The translations under genes were made by a program, and so were the position numbers. Of a stretch of DNA of 64,000 nucleotides, positions 11,405 to 23,100 are shown in pieces. The stretch comes from Bedellia somnulentella (lineage: Eukaryota > Arthropoda > Insecta > Lepidoptera > Bedelliidae), in assembly GCA_963576735.1 (NCBI GenBank), contig OY755190.1, forward strand, positions 4,953,695 through 5,017,694, given 5' to 3'. Every line of letters begins with the position of its first letter. Positions within the stretch are counted from its first letter, which is position 1. The notes under the pieces were generated by a model. That model was not told the origin of the DNA and did not search any database. It worked only from the letters and a program-made list of their open reading frames with translations.

Positions 11405-11563
11405 ATAAATAAAGAGTAAATAAAGGAAAGAAAAATTTCGACACAGGCGGGAATCGAACCCGCGACCTCGACCGTGTCAATGGCTGCCAGTGCGAAATTC
11501 TTCTATTCTTTGTTTCTTTTACACTTTTAAGTAGTGTTATTATGTTATTTACTCTTTATTTAT
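11405..11563 (-). mobile_element. tRNA-like segment inside a 19-bp inverted repeat pair
   Basis: ATAAATAAAGAGTAAATAA at 11405-11423 is perfectly inverted at 11545-11563. Between them, on the minus strand, is a Pol III B-box-like string GGGTTCGATTCCCGCC within GTCGAGGTCGCGGGTTCGAT. It looks like a tRNA-derived SINE head and not a full tRNA gene, because no complete cloverleaf is apparent. Confidence 0.45.
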
Positions 11564-11639
11564 AAGTGATAATCCCCACATGAGGTTTTCATGAACAATA
11601 AAATTCCAATTATGATAAAAAGTAGCTTGATTATATGTA

Positions 11640-11880
11640 CTCAGGTCACTCAGCTACTTTGGAAAATTGAGTGGAAAAACACCTCCGAACCACTATTTCA
11701 AAAGCCTGAACAAAATACCCCTAGATCAACCAATTTTAGTTAGTCAATTATTATACTTAGTAGGACATAACAATGTTTGCTGGGACAGCTAGAAGTTTTG
11801 TAATCATACTCACGGCTATAAATCTGAAGCCGAAAAAAGGGGCAACCAAAAGCTTCAGAATTGTAAATTCATTATAGTTC
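11640..11880 (-). mobile_element. SINE family B fragments
   Basis: CAGCTACTTTGGAAAATTGAGTGGAAAA at about 11650-11680 and TACTCACGGCTATAAATCTGAAGCC at about 11808-11875 are decayed pieces of family B on the minus strand. Confidence 0.55.
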
Positions 11881-12203
11881 TATAATCATGAGGCAATAAT
11901 GTGCAATCTGTATAACTCAAACAGTAATATCGTAATGATCAGGTGAGAATAAATGCAAATGCGAGCAATTTCTGTCCAAGACGTCATGTTACACGGAATA
12001 TCCGACCGAGTGATTAATCAATTAATCTGAGTTATTTTCCTATTTCATTGAATGCACTCAACTAACTATAACGTTTCCTGGGCTACATTGTAATGCAATT
12101 AATATTGTCATGAATAAACTTGTATTACACGAATTGTTACATAGAGAATGGTAGCAAGAAAATGTGTTGATTGATAAGCTAATCCTAACCTAAGTTAGCT
12201 TAT

Positions 12204-12482
12204 CACAGAGCACGTTCTTACCAATCGTGACAGCTCACTTTATAAAACACCGCTTACCGTGCAGACAATGAGGGTTCAATTCCCGGGCTGTACGGCCGTG
12301 GCTTAGTTGTACTTTTGTCATGTGACGGTACAAAATGGCGATAAGCCTGCTCCTTATCATGTGAATACACTGTCAAAGTAAAAGGGTACTCTGAACACCA
12401 GGTGACAATGTCACATGATGTTCATTAGAAGTATGAGTACCTCTGACAACCCCCTCGAGAACGTACGACGAGAACGTTTGAT
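12204..12482 (+). mobile_element. SINE family A (tRNA-derived), degenerate copy
   Basis: The B-box-like GAGGGTTCAATTCCCGG lies near 12270. It is followed by the body shared with other family A copies: GTGGCTTAGTTGTACTT, TGTGACGGTACAAAATGGCGATAAGCCTGC and AACACCAGGTGACAATGTCACATGATGTTC. The end CTCTGACAACCCCCTCGAGAACG ... GAGAACGTTTGA is an altered form of the stem-loop and GCGTGAACGTTT tail. Confidence 0.75.
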
Positions 12483-12548
12483 TTTGAGTTTGGACGTTCA
12501 CTTGCTACCGTACTCATGGCACCTCTCGATACACACTATATTTGTAGT

Positions 12549-12600
12549 TATACTAAAAAATTTCTGTCCGTGCGAACTCGGATAGAAAAATTTTAGTATA
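12549..12600. repeat. Imperfect 22-bp palindrome with 8-nt loop
   Basis: Arms at 12549-12570 and 12579-12600 (TATACTAAAAAATTTCTGTCC and its inverted, slightly changed copy) surround TGCGAACT. It may be a tiny MITE or hairpin. No gene lies nearby. Confidence 0.5.
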
Positions 12601-12895
12601 AACCTCTACGTGTGTGTGTGTGCAAGTAATACATGATCGAATTAGGTTTATACCTGTAATGTTTAGTTTTTTTAAATAAATAATTACTACCAAGGCTTTA
12701 CTTTGAGTATCTGCGTACATTCATTTTTACAATTAAATATTTAGGGCACTGTTTTGTATTGTTTATTTCTTACTTACTACTATTATGCGGCCATTGAAAA
12801 AGTCCCTATGTTAGCAGCAATGCATCATTGTATTTATCACCCATAAACATTTACCTGAAACAAAAAAAGACGTATTTAACAAATTTCAATTTAAT

Positions 12896-13012
12896 CTTTG
12901 ATGGATGTAAACGAAGCTAGCCAGTATCGTAGCTAGTTTGCCAGGATCGTACAACATGGCGATCGATGGTCTCTGCCTACCCAATGGAAATTAACAGCGT
13001 GATATGTATGTA
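12896..13012 (+). mobile_element. RTE-like LINE (family C) 3' fragment
   Basis: TTTGATGGATGTAAACGAAGCTAG, TTTGCCAGGATCGTACAACATGGCGATCGATGGTCTCTGCCTACCC and CAGCGTGATATGTATGTA match the end of family C. A short internal duplication (GCCAGTATCGTAGCTAG) is present. Confidence 0.75.
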
Positions 13013-13044
13013 ACTTCAATGTTACTTACACAAATACAAAATAT

Positions 13045-13087
13045 CGGTAGCGAAAGTAAAGCCTACACAGCTTTACTTTCGCTACCG
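13045..13087. repeat. Perfect 18-bp hairpin at the 5' edge of a SINE B copy
   Basis: CGGTAGCGAAAGTAAAGC (13045-13062) is repeated exactly inverted at 13070-13087 around the loop CTACACA. Loop plus arm ends read CTACACAGC, the reverse complement of the normal SINE B start GCTGTGTAG. The SINE body CTGTCGGCTTAGAATAG follows immediately. Confidence 0.8.
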
Positions 13088-13322
13088 CTGTCGGCTTAGA
13101 ATAGCACTACCCCATTACTTCCGGTGGGTCGTAAGAGGCGACTAACGGTATTGGGGCTTTTAAGGGATTTTTGGGCGATGTGGTTGGAGACCCATCACCA
13201 ACAACCTTTATCTCACCATCTTTTCCCCACTCAACTTTCCAAAAGTGGCTTAGGAATTTCCAATTCCTTAGCTCCGGCTACCCCTTCTAGGGATTTATAG
13301 CCGGGTGTATATGTATGTATGT
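13088..13322 (+). mobile_element. SINE family B with rearranged 5' end
   Basis: The body runs CTGTCGGCTTAGAATAGCACTACCCC ... GGCTACCCCTTCTAGGGATTTATAGCC and ends in GTATATGTATGTATG. Its first bases are involved in the hairpin at 13045-13087. Confidence 0.85.
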
Positions 13323-14903
13323 TTATATGTATTGTATATTGTATATTTACAAAGTATCGAATTAAATTGCTCCTAATTATTTTAGACAGAATGACTCACA
13401 ACCGGTCTCGTGTTATCGCCATATTAACTTGTGTGCGTCACGCTTAGACCTACTCCGGCGGCACGATACAGTTAATACGAGTATATTATCACGTGATTCA
13501 AAACTTTTTGCGAAAATTGCGCGGTCGAATTATCTTACGTATACTCACGCCCTTTATTCCTATTGGGGTAGGTAGAAACTATAAATCGCCAATATATTTA
13601 TGAATCTGACAAATCTATCTTACTTCTCTCACATTTATTATACTTCTCAAATGTATTCTGATATTCTTTCCACTTCGGATTATCTATACAGTAATATTAA
13701 GAGGAGAGCTTTGTTTGTGTGTTGGTTTTTCTGTGGTTTAGTGTTAGTTAAATTAAAATGTAATACTCACTTTTATGTAATTGGCAACTCCCATATTCTA
13801 TTTTTGTTGTTTTTTAATGAATCATCATAATTTTTGAAGTATCAGGTGATTCAGCCTGCTATACTTATTGGGTTAAACCGCAAAAAATAAATTTCATAAT
13901 TTAGGTATTGAACCAGAGTCCTCCAGATCGTGAGCCGAAAGCTTTAACAGTCGGAGTTATGTTAAGCTATACAGTCTAGACCATATGATGTAATGATAGC
14001 TATTTCGGGAACACTAGGAGCATTTGATCAATCTGAAGAAACGTGTATGAAAAAAAACCAAAACTAAGCATCAATCAGCTATTATACGATCTCGTAGGTA
14101 ATTTCGTCTTCAGTAGGATCTCTATTTTTAAGACCCGCAACTCTTGCATAGTCAATATAACGACGTTTTCTAACGTTCCTCCAATATGTTTTTTCTTGCA
14201 CACAATTAAGTTAATTTCTCGGAAAAACATACATCTTTAATTAATTTAACTTGAGATCGAAGACGCGAATGTTAAAAGGAATGCCGGAAGACGAAACGAA
14301 ATCTAGATATTGTTTTGTTTTATTGTGGTTCTGGAGTCCAGTTTGTTTTGAGCCATGTTACAGCGTAGTGACATAGTCTATAGATAGATCGGCTTTCAAG
14401 TCACTTACATTATAGTTTAAAAAATAAATGTTACAAAAAGTGGGAGTACTTTTTTCAAAAAACTGCAAAACCGGTGGCCTTGAATGCCCTTTAAAGGTGA
14501 ATTGTACTTGTATTCAATTACTCTTTTGTAAATTTTCCATCCGTAAATTACTTGCATCGAATTTTTTTATTTGCCTCTCATTGAATCCTCCTTTAATATT
14601 TACAAATATTGATTTTTACATCATGATTTTTAACCTGGTATTCATAGTACCCTCTGTATTTTTTTTAATCCATGAGAATATATTAATTTTGTAGAGGGCA
14701 GGCCATTGCCGCTTTTAAGGAATATACTGTCAAACAACTAAGTATACAAAAGGTATGTATGTCTCTTCTTATTTTCCTGCGTAATTCTTATATATAAATT
14801 GCTATGCTTATTCCATCCCAATAGGAACATAGATCACGTGTATACATGTGTGTAATATCTAAACCTTAAATGCACACGGCCTTTAGATTCTGAACCATGC
14901 TAA
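13323..14903. other. Intergenic AT-rich DNA
   Basis: No gene is seen. A decayed family C tail lies at about 13538-13640 on the minus strand (TACTCACGCCCTTTATTCCTATTGGGGTAGG). A short remnant sits near 14815-14850. Open frames of 60-90 codons here are low-complexity and unsupported. Confidence 0.45.
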
Positions 14904-14963
14904 GCTCTGACTAGACATTCTCTGGAAAATTTCAGAGATGCTATTGAACTCAGAAACGCAGAG

Positions 14964-16624
14964 ATGAATACAGTGATGTATAGCATGTGTCGAACTCGAA
15001 AAGAATTTAAATCTAAGCTTCGCTGGTGCCAGAACAATGAACAGCAAATAAAAATGGACATACTCGCTAGTAAATGTCAGTGTAAAGATTTTTCTGGTTT
15101 TTGGAAGGCTACAGCTAAATTAAATCCGAAACCACCGGTATCCGATACGGTTGGTCAGTCTTCGGGCTCGGAAAACATTGCGAATATGTTCTGTGAGCTT
15201 TTTAAGATGGAACCCACGGCTTTAAATGTCTCTAGTGACGAGGTGAGGACCACCGTGGCCGGTGAGAGATACGTGAGATTTACGGCGTCAGACGTCAAGC
15301 GAGCAATTAAGCGTATAAAGCGTGGTAAATCTCCCGGCCACGATGGTCTCAGCATAGAGCACCTTCGTTTTGCTGGCCCACACATATCTAGATTACTGTG
15401 TATGTTGTTTAATTTATGTATAGGGCATTCCTATTTACCTGACGAACTTATGAAGACTGTAGTTGTGCCAATTGTTAAGAACAGAAATGGTAGTGTGGTG
15501 GACAGTAGTAACTATAGACCTATTTCGCTTGCTACTGTGATTGCTAAGGTGCTAGACAGTCTGCTTGACGAGCAGCTAGCCGCTAAATCGTCAATCAGTG
15601 ATTCCCAATTCGGATTTAGGGAAGGGGTATCCACTGAGAGTGCTATTCTGTGCGTCAAACAGACTGTCAGGTACTACACCGATAGGAAGACACCAGTATA
15701 CGGATGCTTCCTGGATCTCAGTAAGGCATTTGATGTTGTAAATTATGATGTACTGTGGAGCAAACTGTCAAGGGAGACCAATCTTGATCCGGAACATATG
15801 GCTCTATTCAGGTTCTGGTACCAGCACCAAAAAAATTATGTGAGGTGGGGTGACAGTGTGAGCCCTGAGTACCGCCTAAAATGCGGCGTCCGGCAGGGCG
15901 GATTGTCTTCTCCGAGGCTTTTTAATATATTTGTAAATGCGCTGATTGAGGAGCTCAGTGGAGCCAAAGTCGGGTGCTCGGTTGATGGAACTTCCATGAA
16001 TAACATCAGCTATGCTGATGATATGGCGCTACTGAGCCCTTCAGTGAGCGCATTGCAAAAGCTACTTAATATTTGTGAGAGTTATGCTGTTAAATGTGGG
16101 CTTAAGTATAACGGTAGCAAAAGTGTTTATCTGGTATTTAGTGCGGGAAACAAACTGCCAAAATCGGTTCCCCCGATAAAGCTATGTGGTAGGGAGCTCA
16201 TAAGGGTGGATAGTTTTAAGTATTTGGGACACTTCCTTGACGTAAAGCTCTCAGACAATCTTGATATTGAAAGAGAGCGTAGGGCGCTGTCTGTACGATG
16301 CAATATGGTGGCCCGCAGGTTTGCTAGGTGTAGCACAGAGGTAAAACTGACCCTGTTCCGAGCTTTCTGTCAGTCTTTCTACACCTGCAGCCTGTGGCTC
16401 TCATATAAGCGGAGTGCGTACAGCGCACTACGCGTTCAATACAACGATGCTCTACGAATAATGTTGCGAAAACCCCGGCACTGCAGTGCGTCGCTGATGT
16501 TCGCGGAGGCCCATGTTGATGACTTTTTTGCCATCATGCGGAAACGCGCGGCCTCCACTAGGGATAGACTACTTGCGTCCAACAATAGCCTTCTGCGAAC
16601 ATTTGCGACGAAATGGGACACGCC
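14964..16624 (+). CDS. Non-LTR reverse transcriptase, interrupted by the hAT insertion
   Basis: This is the reverse transcriptase of the split LINE. Motifs in order are RGKSPGHDGLSIEHL, SNYRPISLATVIAKVLD, SQFGFREGVSTESAI, FLDLSKAFDVV, KCGVRQGGLSSPRLFN and an intact YADDMALL catalytic motif. ATG 14964 bounds the frame, but in-frame LINE-like residues continue upstream to 14904 (FRDAIELRNAE). The last native codon before the insertion encodes Thr of KWDT, and the Pro codon spans the junction. Beyond the hAT the frame resumes exactly in phase at 30297-30299 and ends at TAG 30345-30347 after about 15 more residues. The extra residues read through into the hAT end (to 16688) are artefactual. Without the insertion this frame would be open throughout. 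Confidence 0.88.
16617..16624. repeat. hAT target-site duplication, left copy
   Basis: GACACGCC at 16617-16624 is repeated exactly at 30291-30298. Eight bases is the duplication length typical of hAT elements. Confidence 0.95.
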
Positions 16625-16639
16625 TAGTGATGTGCCGTT

Positions 16640-17108
16640 GGGAAAATACTCGTTCCCAGTAGTTTCCCATTTAGTAACTTACCAGTAAGTTTCCAATATT
16701 ACCAGTAACATTCCCAAACACTGGGAATATTCAAATGTTGTTGGTTGCAATTTTGTTTTGCAGTATTTTTTGTACTAGGCTTAACAATATTGATCAAAAC
16801 AAGACACAGTATTAAAATAAACAATTTAAAGTACAGAAAATGTTTGTAGGTACGTACAAATATAAATAATATTTGCATATATATTAATATGTTGAAACAA
16901 ATTTAAATTTCGCTTTTTACTGACTAATTGACATCATAAAATATGCCTCAGGTACAATTTATGTTTTTTTGGTTGATTCTTGTGTACAAAAGAGCACTCT
17001 GTCCTATCGTTCTATCTCTGTTGCTCTTACAAGCGGTGGTTGCCTGCGTGCGCGCCTCGTAAAACCGTTAGTTTCCCTTGAGATACCGTGGGTGAACAAC
17101 GTGTAAAA
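16640..17108 (+). promoter_or_regulatory. hAT 5' subterminal region and leader
   Basis: Repeated motifs GGGAAAATACTCG, TTCCCAGTAGTTTCCC, ACCAGTAAGTTTCC, ACCAGTAACATTCCC and CACTGGGAATATTC cluster within 120 bp of the left end in both orientations. This is typical of hAT transposase binding arrays. The transposase promoter is presumably in this stretch, but no TATA box is clear. Confidence 0.6.
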
Positions 17109-19481
17109 ATGAAACCGAAAAGTAAAGTGTACGACTATTTTATATCAAAATCTACTGTCAATGATAAAACCACTTTCACGTGTTCATTTTGTAAAACTGT
17201 TTATTATTTCAAAAATGCAACGAAATTTGTGACACATTTAAAGAAATGTGCTTTGTGCCCCAGTGACGTCAAAGACTTATTTAAAAAAATTAATGATAAA
17301 ACCGAGGCGCAGCCATCGGAACCACGACCGGGAACCTCAACATCTTTAGTGGCTTTATCGAGTAGGATTTCAAACGAATTTGATGTGGTAAGTCTCTCTT
17401 TATAATATTTGCAAACATCGCTTGACTAAGTAAACGGATATTGTAACATTTCATTTAATGATGTGCAATTGTGCACATTGAATATTCCATTACTTTTTTA
17501 TTTAATATTAGATACGCAAATTAAGTGCATAAAAATAGCTCAAACTTAACTCTAAAGTCAAACTGGTTGCCGCCACTGTCCAACGCTGTCCGCCATTTTG
17601 AATAACGGAAGCGTCTTTTAAAATAATCATCAGCGCACTCTATATTATGAAGGAATCAATCCAACGCAGTCCACACTGAATGCACACAATTTGGTTGTAT
17701 TTTAATTGTCTCTGGCTAAAAACAGTTTTAATTTTAATAATGTATTGATTAACTTATTGCAAATAATCTGCAATTTAAACATATTACTACAATGAGGAGT
17801 TATTTAAAAAAATACAACTGTCAAATATTTGTATGAAAAAAGTCGAAAGGTACCATTTGAAATTTAGCAGACTAGGCTTTGACAGATTGATTTTTTAAAT
17901 AACTCCTCATAACGGAATAATGTATAACGTAGCTGCATAGTATCTTACTTTATGATAAATTTGTCTAATTATAGCCTTTAATCCTTATGTAGTACAAGAA
18001 TTACCTACATACCTAGACATTTTAGTATTTGTCGTTGAAATTTTAGTTTGATCTTTTTTCTCTTTTAGATGAATGTACATCGGGCCATCGCAAAAGCTAT
18101 CTACGTAAGCGGTGCTCCACTGTGTCTGTTCGAGCATCCACTTTGGAAAGAGGCACTATATATGCTACAACCTACTTACAGTCCTCCATCACGTAAAGTT
18201 TTGGCTACGTCTTTGTTGGACAAGGAATACACTGAAATGAAAGATAATAATGTAACGGACAAACTGAAACAAGCAAGTGTGTTACATTTGGCAATTGACG
18301 GGTGGTCGAATCTGAGAAATGAATCAATTTTGAACGTTATCTTATATGCACCAAAGCCATATTTTTATAAATTTATCGAGACTAAAAATATTAAACATAC
18401 AGCTGAATACCTAACTGACGAGATTTCTAAAATTTTGGAAGAATTTGGAACAGCAAAGTTTCTGGCAATCATATCAGATAATGCATCCAACATGGTGAAA
18501 TGTGGCAGATTATTAAAAGCAAAATATGAAAAGACAATGTGGATCGGATGTTTGGCACACTCTTTACATTTATTGATTGGAGATATGTTAAAGATACCAA
18601 AGATAAGAAACTTATTTGCACACATTGTAGATATAATAAAGTGTATTACCCAATCACATATTGTAAATGCGGAATATCGAAAGATTGCAGAAGACAAATG
18701 CATAAATATTTCTCTTCAGTTACTCGTCAAGACTAGGTGGGGAAGTTATATGCAATGTCTTAAAAGCTTCTTGAAATCAAAAGTTATATTGCAAATTTTA
18801 GTAATCCATGAAGATATACAACGTCTATCAAAATATAAAGTAAAACTTTTGAATGAAACCGTATGGTACGAATTAGAAAAACTTGAAAAAATAATAAAAC
18901 TTATTGTTGGTTGGATTACCAAACTAGAAGGTGATTATTGTGTTATTCATAAAGTACACAAGGCAGTAAGCAAAATTGAAGCACTACTTCATAACTCAGA
19001 TTCAGAGGCCTTTTTGGGTGACGACAAAGAAAGCTTGACGACGAAATTCAAAAATAGAAAAGCGAATGCCCTTAAACCGATACATTTTGCGGCAGCAATC
19101 TTAGATCCCAATAATCAAGGTGTGTTTTTAAAAGATGAGGAAAACATCGCAGGAATGGAAGTAATTATGAATATAGATGAGTCATATTCTAGTACGATTG
19201 TGGAAGAACTGTCCAATTATAAATGTCGGCGAAGCATATGGGAAAAAGAATTTGTGTGGAAGATGGCTAAAACAGTTGAACCCATGTTATGGTGGCAGTC
19301 ACTGTTCCCGAAATCATCTTTGGCACAAGCAGCTTTGAAGATTTTATCACTTCCGGCTACTTCAGCATCAGTAGAAAGATCATTTTCTACTTTCTCGAAT
19401 ATGCATACAAAAAAGAGAAACAGATTAACAACAAACCGAGCGGGAAAAATTTGTTTTGTATCCCACATAATTGTCAAATAA
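17109..19481 (+). CDS. hAT transposase with BED zinc finger (two exons)
   Basis: This is the transposase of the hAT element, 563 residues from exons 17109-17387 and 18069-19481. The donor GTGGTAAGT and acceptor TCTCTTTTAG join codons in phase 0 across a 681-bp intron. ATG 17109 is the first Met in frame and starts MKPKSKVYDYF. A BED-type finger is seen as C25-x2-C28-x14-H43-x3-C47. The RNase H-like core shows AIDGWS (Asp170), SDNASNM (Asp230), CLAHSLHLL (254-262) and TRWGS (315-319). The C-terminal dimerisation region is LPATSASVERSFSTFSN, with Glu529 as candidate third acidic residue. A likely one-base frameshift near 19463-19470 cuts off an acidic tail (next feature). Otherwise the enzyme looks complete. 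Confidence 0.92.
17792..17910. mobile_element. 119-bp MITE-like element in the transposase intron
   Basis: ATGAGGAGTTATTTAAAAAA at 17792-17811 is perfectly inverted at 17891-17910. The 79 bp between encode nothing. It lies inside the intron, so it does not disturb the transposase. No clear target duplication is visible. Confidence 0.7.
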
Positions 19482-19590
19482 TGCTGTGATTGACGTAGAT
19501 TCATTCAACTCAGAACCCGAAATTGAAATTTCGGAGGTTGAAGATAACGAAATGGACCAAAACCCCCTAAATAACGACGAATCTGACTGA
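19468..19590 (+). pseudogene. Frameshifted acidic C-terminal tail of the hAT transposase
   Basis: Directly after the transposase stop, another frame reads LSNNAVIDVDSFNSEPEIEI and then a further run rich in Asp and Glu, ending at TGA 19588-19590. Acidic tails after the dimerisation domain are common in hAT transposases. A single-base indel around 19463-19470 would join the two frames. Confidence 0.6.
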
Positions 19591-19906
19591 TTTGGAAGAT
19601 ATATTTCCCACTTGATTTATCCCTCTAATTATCTGTGATTATGACTGAATTATTGTGATTTAAAATAGTTAATTACTCCAATATTTACGTGCTAAAGAAT
19701 TATTATTGTTATATTTATATAACAGGTTGATTGTTGAATAAATAATATGTATTTTTCGACTTTTTATTTTTACTCAGTAATTAACATAACATACTGACTG
19801 GGAAAATACCCGGTAACTTACTGGGAATATTCCGGGGGCACACAGGGGAACATTGGGAATATACTGTTTAGAATAAGAATATTAATATAATTTGATTAAA
19901 ATGTGA
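19591..19906 (+). other. hAT 3' untranslated and subterminal DNA up to the foldback insertion
   Basis: AATAAATAATATG near 19737 could serve as a polyadenylation signal. From about 19796 the region holds ACTGGGAAAATACCCGG, TTACTGGGAATATTCC and ATTGGGAATATACTG. These are the same GGGAA motifs as at the left end, and they resume after the foldback at 30196-30280. Confidence 0.65.
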
Positions 19907-19915
19907 CGTAAAACC

Positions 19916-20130
19916 ACCTGTGTGAAGTTGGCAGCCAAAACTGGCAGCCATTATAATACGACCAAATTAAGAAGTAAAATACTTTTTGGTTCCATTTACC
20001 AGAATAACATGTAAATCCAAAGTTTTCAGTAGTTATTATGTTATATGTATCGATACTCATCCGGACATACATCCATATTCATCTGTAGACAGTGCCAAAG
20101 CCTGCAGATAAAATGAAATTAAGCATGGGA
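19916..20130 (+). repeat. Unique outer segment of the foldback left arm
   Basis: About 215 bp, nearly identical to the reverse complement of 29919-30131. It contains a short direct repeat GGCAGCCA-AAACT-GGCAGCCA just inside the terminus. The hAT subterminal sequence lies immediately outside the 9-bp duplication. Confidence 0.88.
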
Positions 20131-23100
20131 GCCGCTCCAGAAAAATCCTCACCTCTCCTAAACCAAGACCCGTAACACTTTGTGGTTACATTCATTGTAA
20201 AGCCTATTACATAAGCTATCAAATAATGGTATAACAGTATCCCGCTTTGCCGTCAGAGGAAGGAATATTCGACGGAGAAGATGACAGCGTATACAAGTAT
20301 AAGAAATGTAACGGCCGCTCCAGAAAAATCCTCACCTCTCCTAAACCAAGACCCGTAACATATTGTAGTTACATTCATTGTAAAGCTTATTACATAAGCT
20401 ATCAAATGATGGTATAACAGTGATTACTCGTAGAGGTGGAAATGCGCCAACGTCCTCTGTCTGGGGGGCTCCGTGTCCGGGAATAGTGAAACTCGCTGTG
20501 TTCACTCTTCGAAATCTATATTAATTGTGTTCATTTGAATAATTGGGCGTTACAAGTGCCCTCTGTATAACAATAGCGGAGCTTCTAGAATACATAGCAA
20601 TCGACCGTTAAAACGGTACTTTATTAATTCAAATGTTTCTGGAAGAAACAGAAAGTTCTAATGTTCCTAACGGTTGTTTTACATTGATCGAGACTATTCT
20701 TTATTACGTAATTTACTAGCGACATCTGTTGAGCAATAGTAAATCTAACTTAACATATCAATATCAATATGCCTCTGATGGCTTTAATGTACATACTTTT
20801 ACACCAGATGTCGCCACCTATAAAATACAGTCCTTTTAATTATATTCTTTACCAACCCTTTGGGAAAGGCGCAGCACTATGTTATGATAGTGCGGCTTAA
20901 CAAACAGTATCCCGCTTTGCCGTCAGAGTAAGGAATATTCGACGGAGAAGATGACAGCGTATACAAGTATAAGAAATGTAACGGCCGCTCCAGAAAAATC
21001 CTCACTTCTCCTAAACCAAGACCCGTAACACTTTGTAGTTATATTAATTGTAAAGCTTATTACATAGGCTATCAAATGATGGTATAACAGTATCCCGCTT
21101 TGCCGTCAGAGTAAGGAATATTCGACGGAGAAGATGACAGCGTATACAAGTATAAAAAATATAACGACCGCTCCAGAAAAATCGTCACTTCTCCTAAACC
21201 AAGATCCGTAACACTTTGTGGTTACATTCATTTTAAAGCCTATTACATAAGCTATCAAATAATGGTATAACAGTATCCCGCTTTGCCGTCAGAGTAAGGA
21301 ATATTCAACGGAGAAGATGACAGCGTATACAATTATAAGAAATAAAACGGCCGCTCCAGAAATATCGTCACCTCTCCTAAACCAAATCCCGTAACACTTT
21401 GTGGTTACATTCATTGTAAAGCTTATTACATAAGCTATCAAATGATGGTATAACAGTATCCCGCTTTGCCGTCAGAGTAAAGAATATTTGACGGAGAAAA
21501 TGACAGCGTATACAATTGTAAAAAATATGGCGGCCGCTCCAGAAAAATCCTCACCTCTCCTAAACCATGACCCGTAACACTTTGTAGTTACATTCATTGT
21601 AAAGCTTATTACATAGGCTATCAAATAATGGTATAACAGTATCCCGCTTTGCCGTCAAAGTAAGGAATATTCGACGGAGAAGATGACAGCGTATACAATT
21701 ATAAGAAATAAAACGGCTGCTCCAGAAAAATCGTCACCTCTCCTAAACCAAGACCCGTAACACTTTGTAGTTACATTCATTGTAAAGCTTATTACATAAG
21801 CTATCAAATGATGGTATAAGAGTATCCCGCTTTGCCGTCAGAGTAAGGAATATTCGACGGAGAAGATGACAGCGTATACAATTATAAGAAATAAAACGGC
21901 CGCTCCAGAAAAATCGTCACCTCTCCTAAACCAAGACCCGTAACACTTTGTGGTTACATTCATTGTAAAGCTTATTACATAAGCTATAAAAAAATGGTAT
22001 AACAGTATCCCGCTTTGCCGTCAGAGTAAAGAATATTTGACGAAGAAAATGACAGCGTATACAACTGTAAGAAATATGGCGGCCGCTCTAGAAAAATCCT
22101 CACCTCTCCTAAACCATGACCCATAACACTTTGTAGTTACATTCATTGTAAAGCTTATTACATAGGCTATCAAATGATGGTATAACAGTATCCCGCTTTG
22201 CCGTCAGAGTAAGGAATATTCGACGGAGAAGATGACAGCGTATACAACTGTAAGAAACATGGCGGCCGCTCCAGAAAAATCCTCACCTCTCCTAAACCAA
22301 GACCCGTAACACTTTGTGGTTACATTCATTGTAAAGCCTATTACATAAGCTATCAAATAATGGTATAACAGTATCCCGCTTTGCCGTCAGAGGAAGGAAT
22401 ATTCGACGGAGAAGATGACAGCGTATACAAGTATAAGAAATGTAACGGCCGCTCCAGAAAAATCCTCACCTCTCCTAAACCAAGACCCGTAACACTTTGT
22501 AGTTACATTCATTGTAAAGCTTATTACATAAGCTATCAAATGATGGTATAACAGTATCCCGCTTTGCCGTCAGAGTAAGGAATATTCGACGGAGAAGATG
22601 ACAGCGTATACAAGTATAAGAAATGTAACGGCCGCTCCAGAAAAATCCTCACTTCTCCTAAACCAAGACCCGTAACACTTTGTAGTTATATTAATTGTTA
22701 AAGCTTATTACATAGGCTATCAAATGATGGTATAACAGTATCCCGCTTTGCCGTCAGAGTAAGGAATATTCGACGGAGAAGATGACAGCGTATACAACTG
22801 TAAGAAACATGGCGGCCGCTCCAGAAAAATCGTCACTTCTCCTAAACCAAGATCCGTAACACGTTGTGGTTACATTCATTTTAAAGCCTATTACATAAGC
22901 TATCAAATAATGGTATAACAGTATCCCGCTTTGCCGTCAGAGTAAGGAATATTCGACGGAGAAGATGACAGCGTATACAATTATAAGAAATAAAACGGCC
23001 GCTCCAGAAATATCGTCACCTCTCCTAAACCAAGTCCCGTAACACTTTGTGGTTACATTCATTGTAAAGCTTATTACATAAGCTATCAAATGATGGTATA

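Noticed and set aside
16625..16688. C-terminal extension of the LINE reverse transcriptase into the hAT end
   Set aside because: These codons belong to the hAT terminal repeat and only follow because the insertion keeps the frame open by chance. The true end is at 30345-30347.
17088..17108. Earlier start for the hAT transposase
   Set aside because: The open frame begins at GTG, not ATG. The first in-frame ATG is at 17109 and leaves the BED finger intact.
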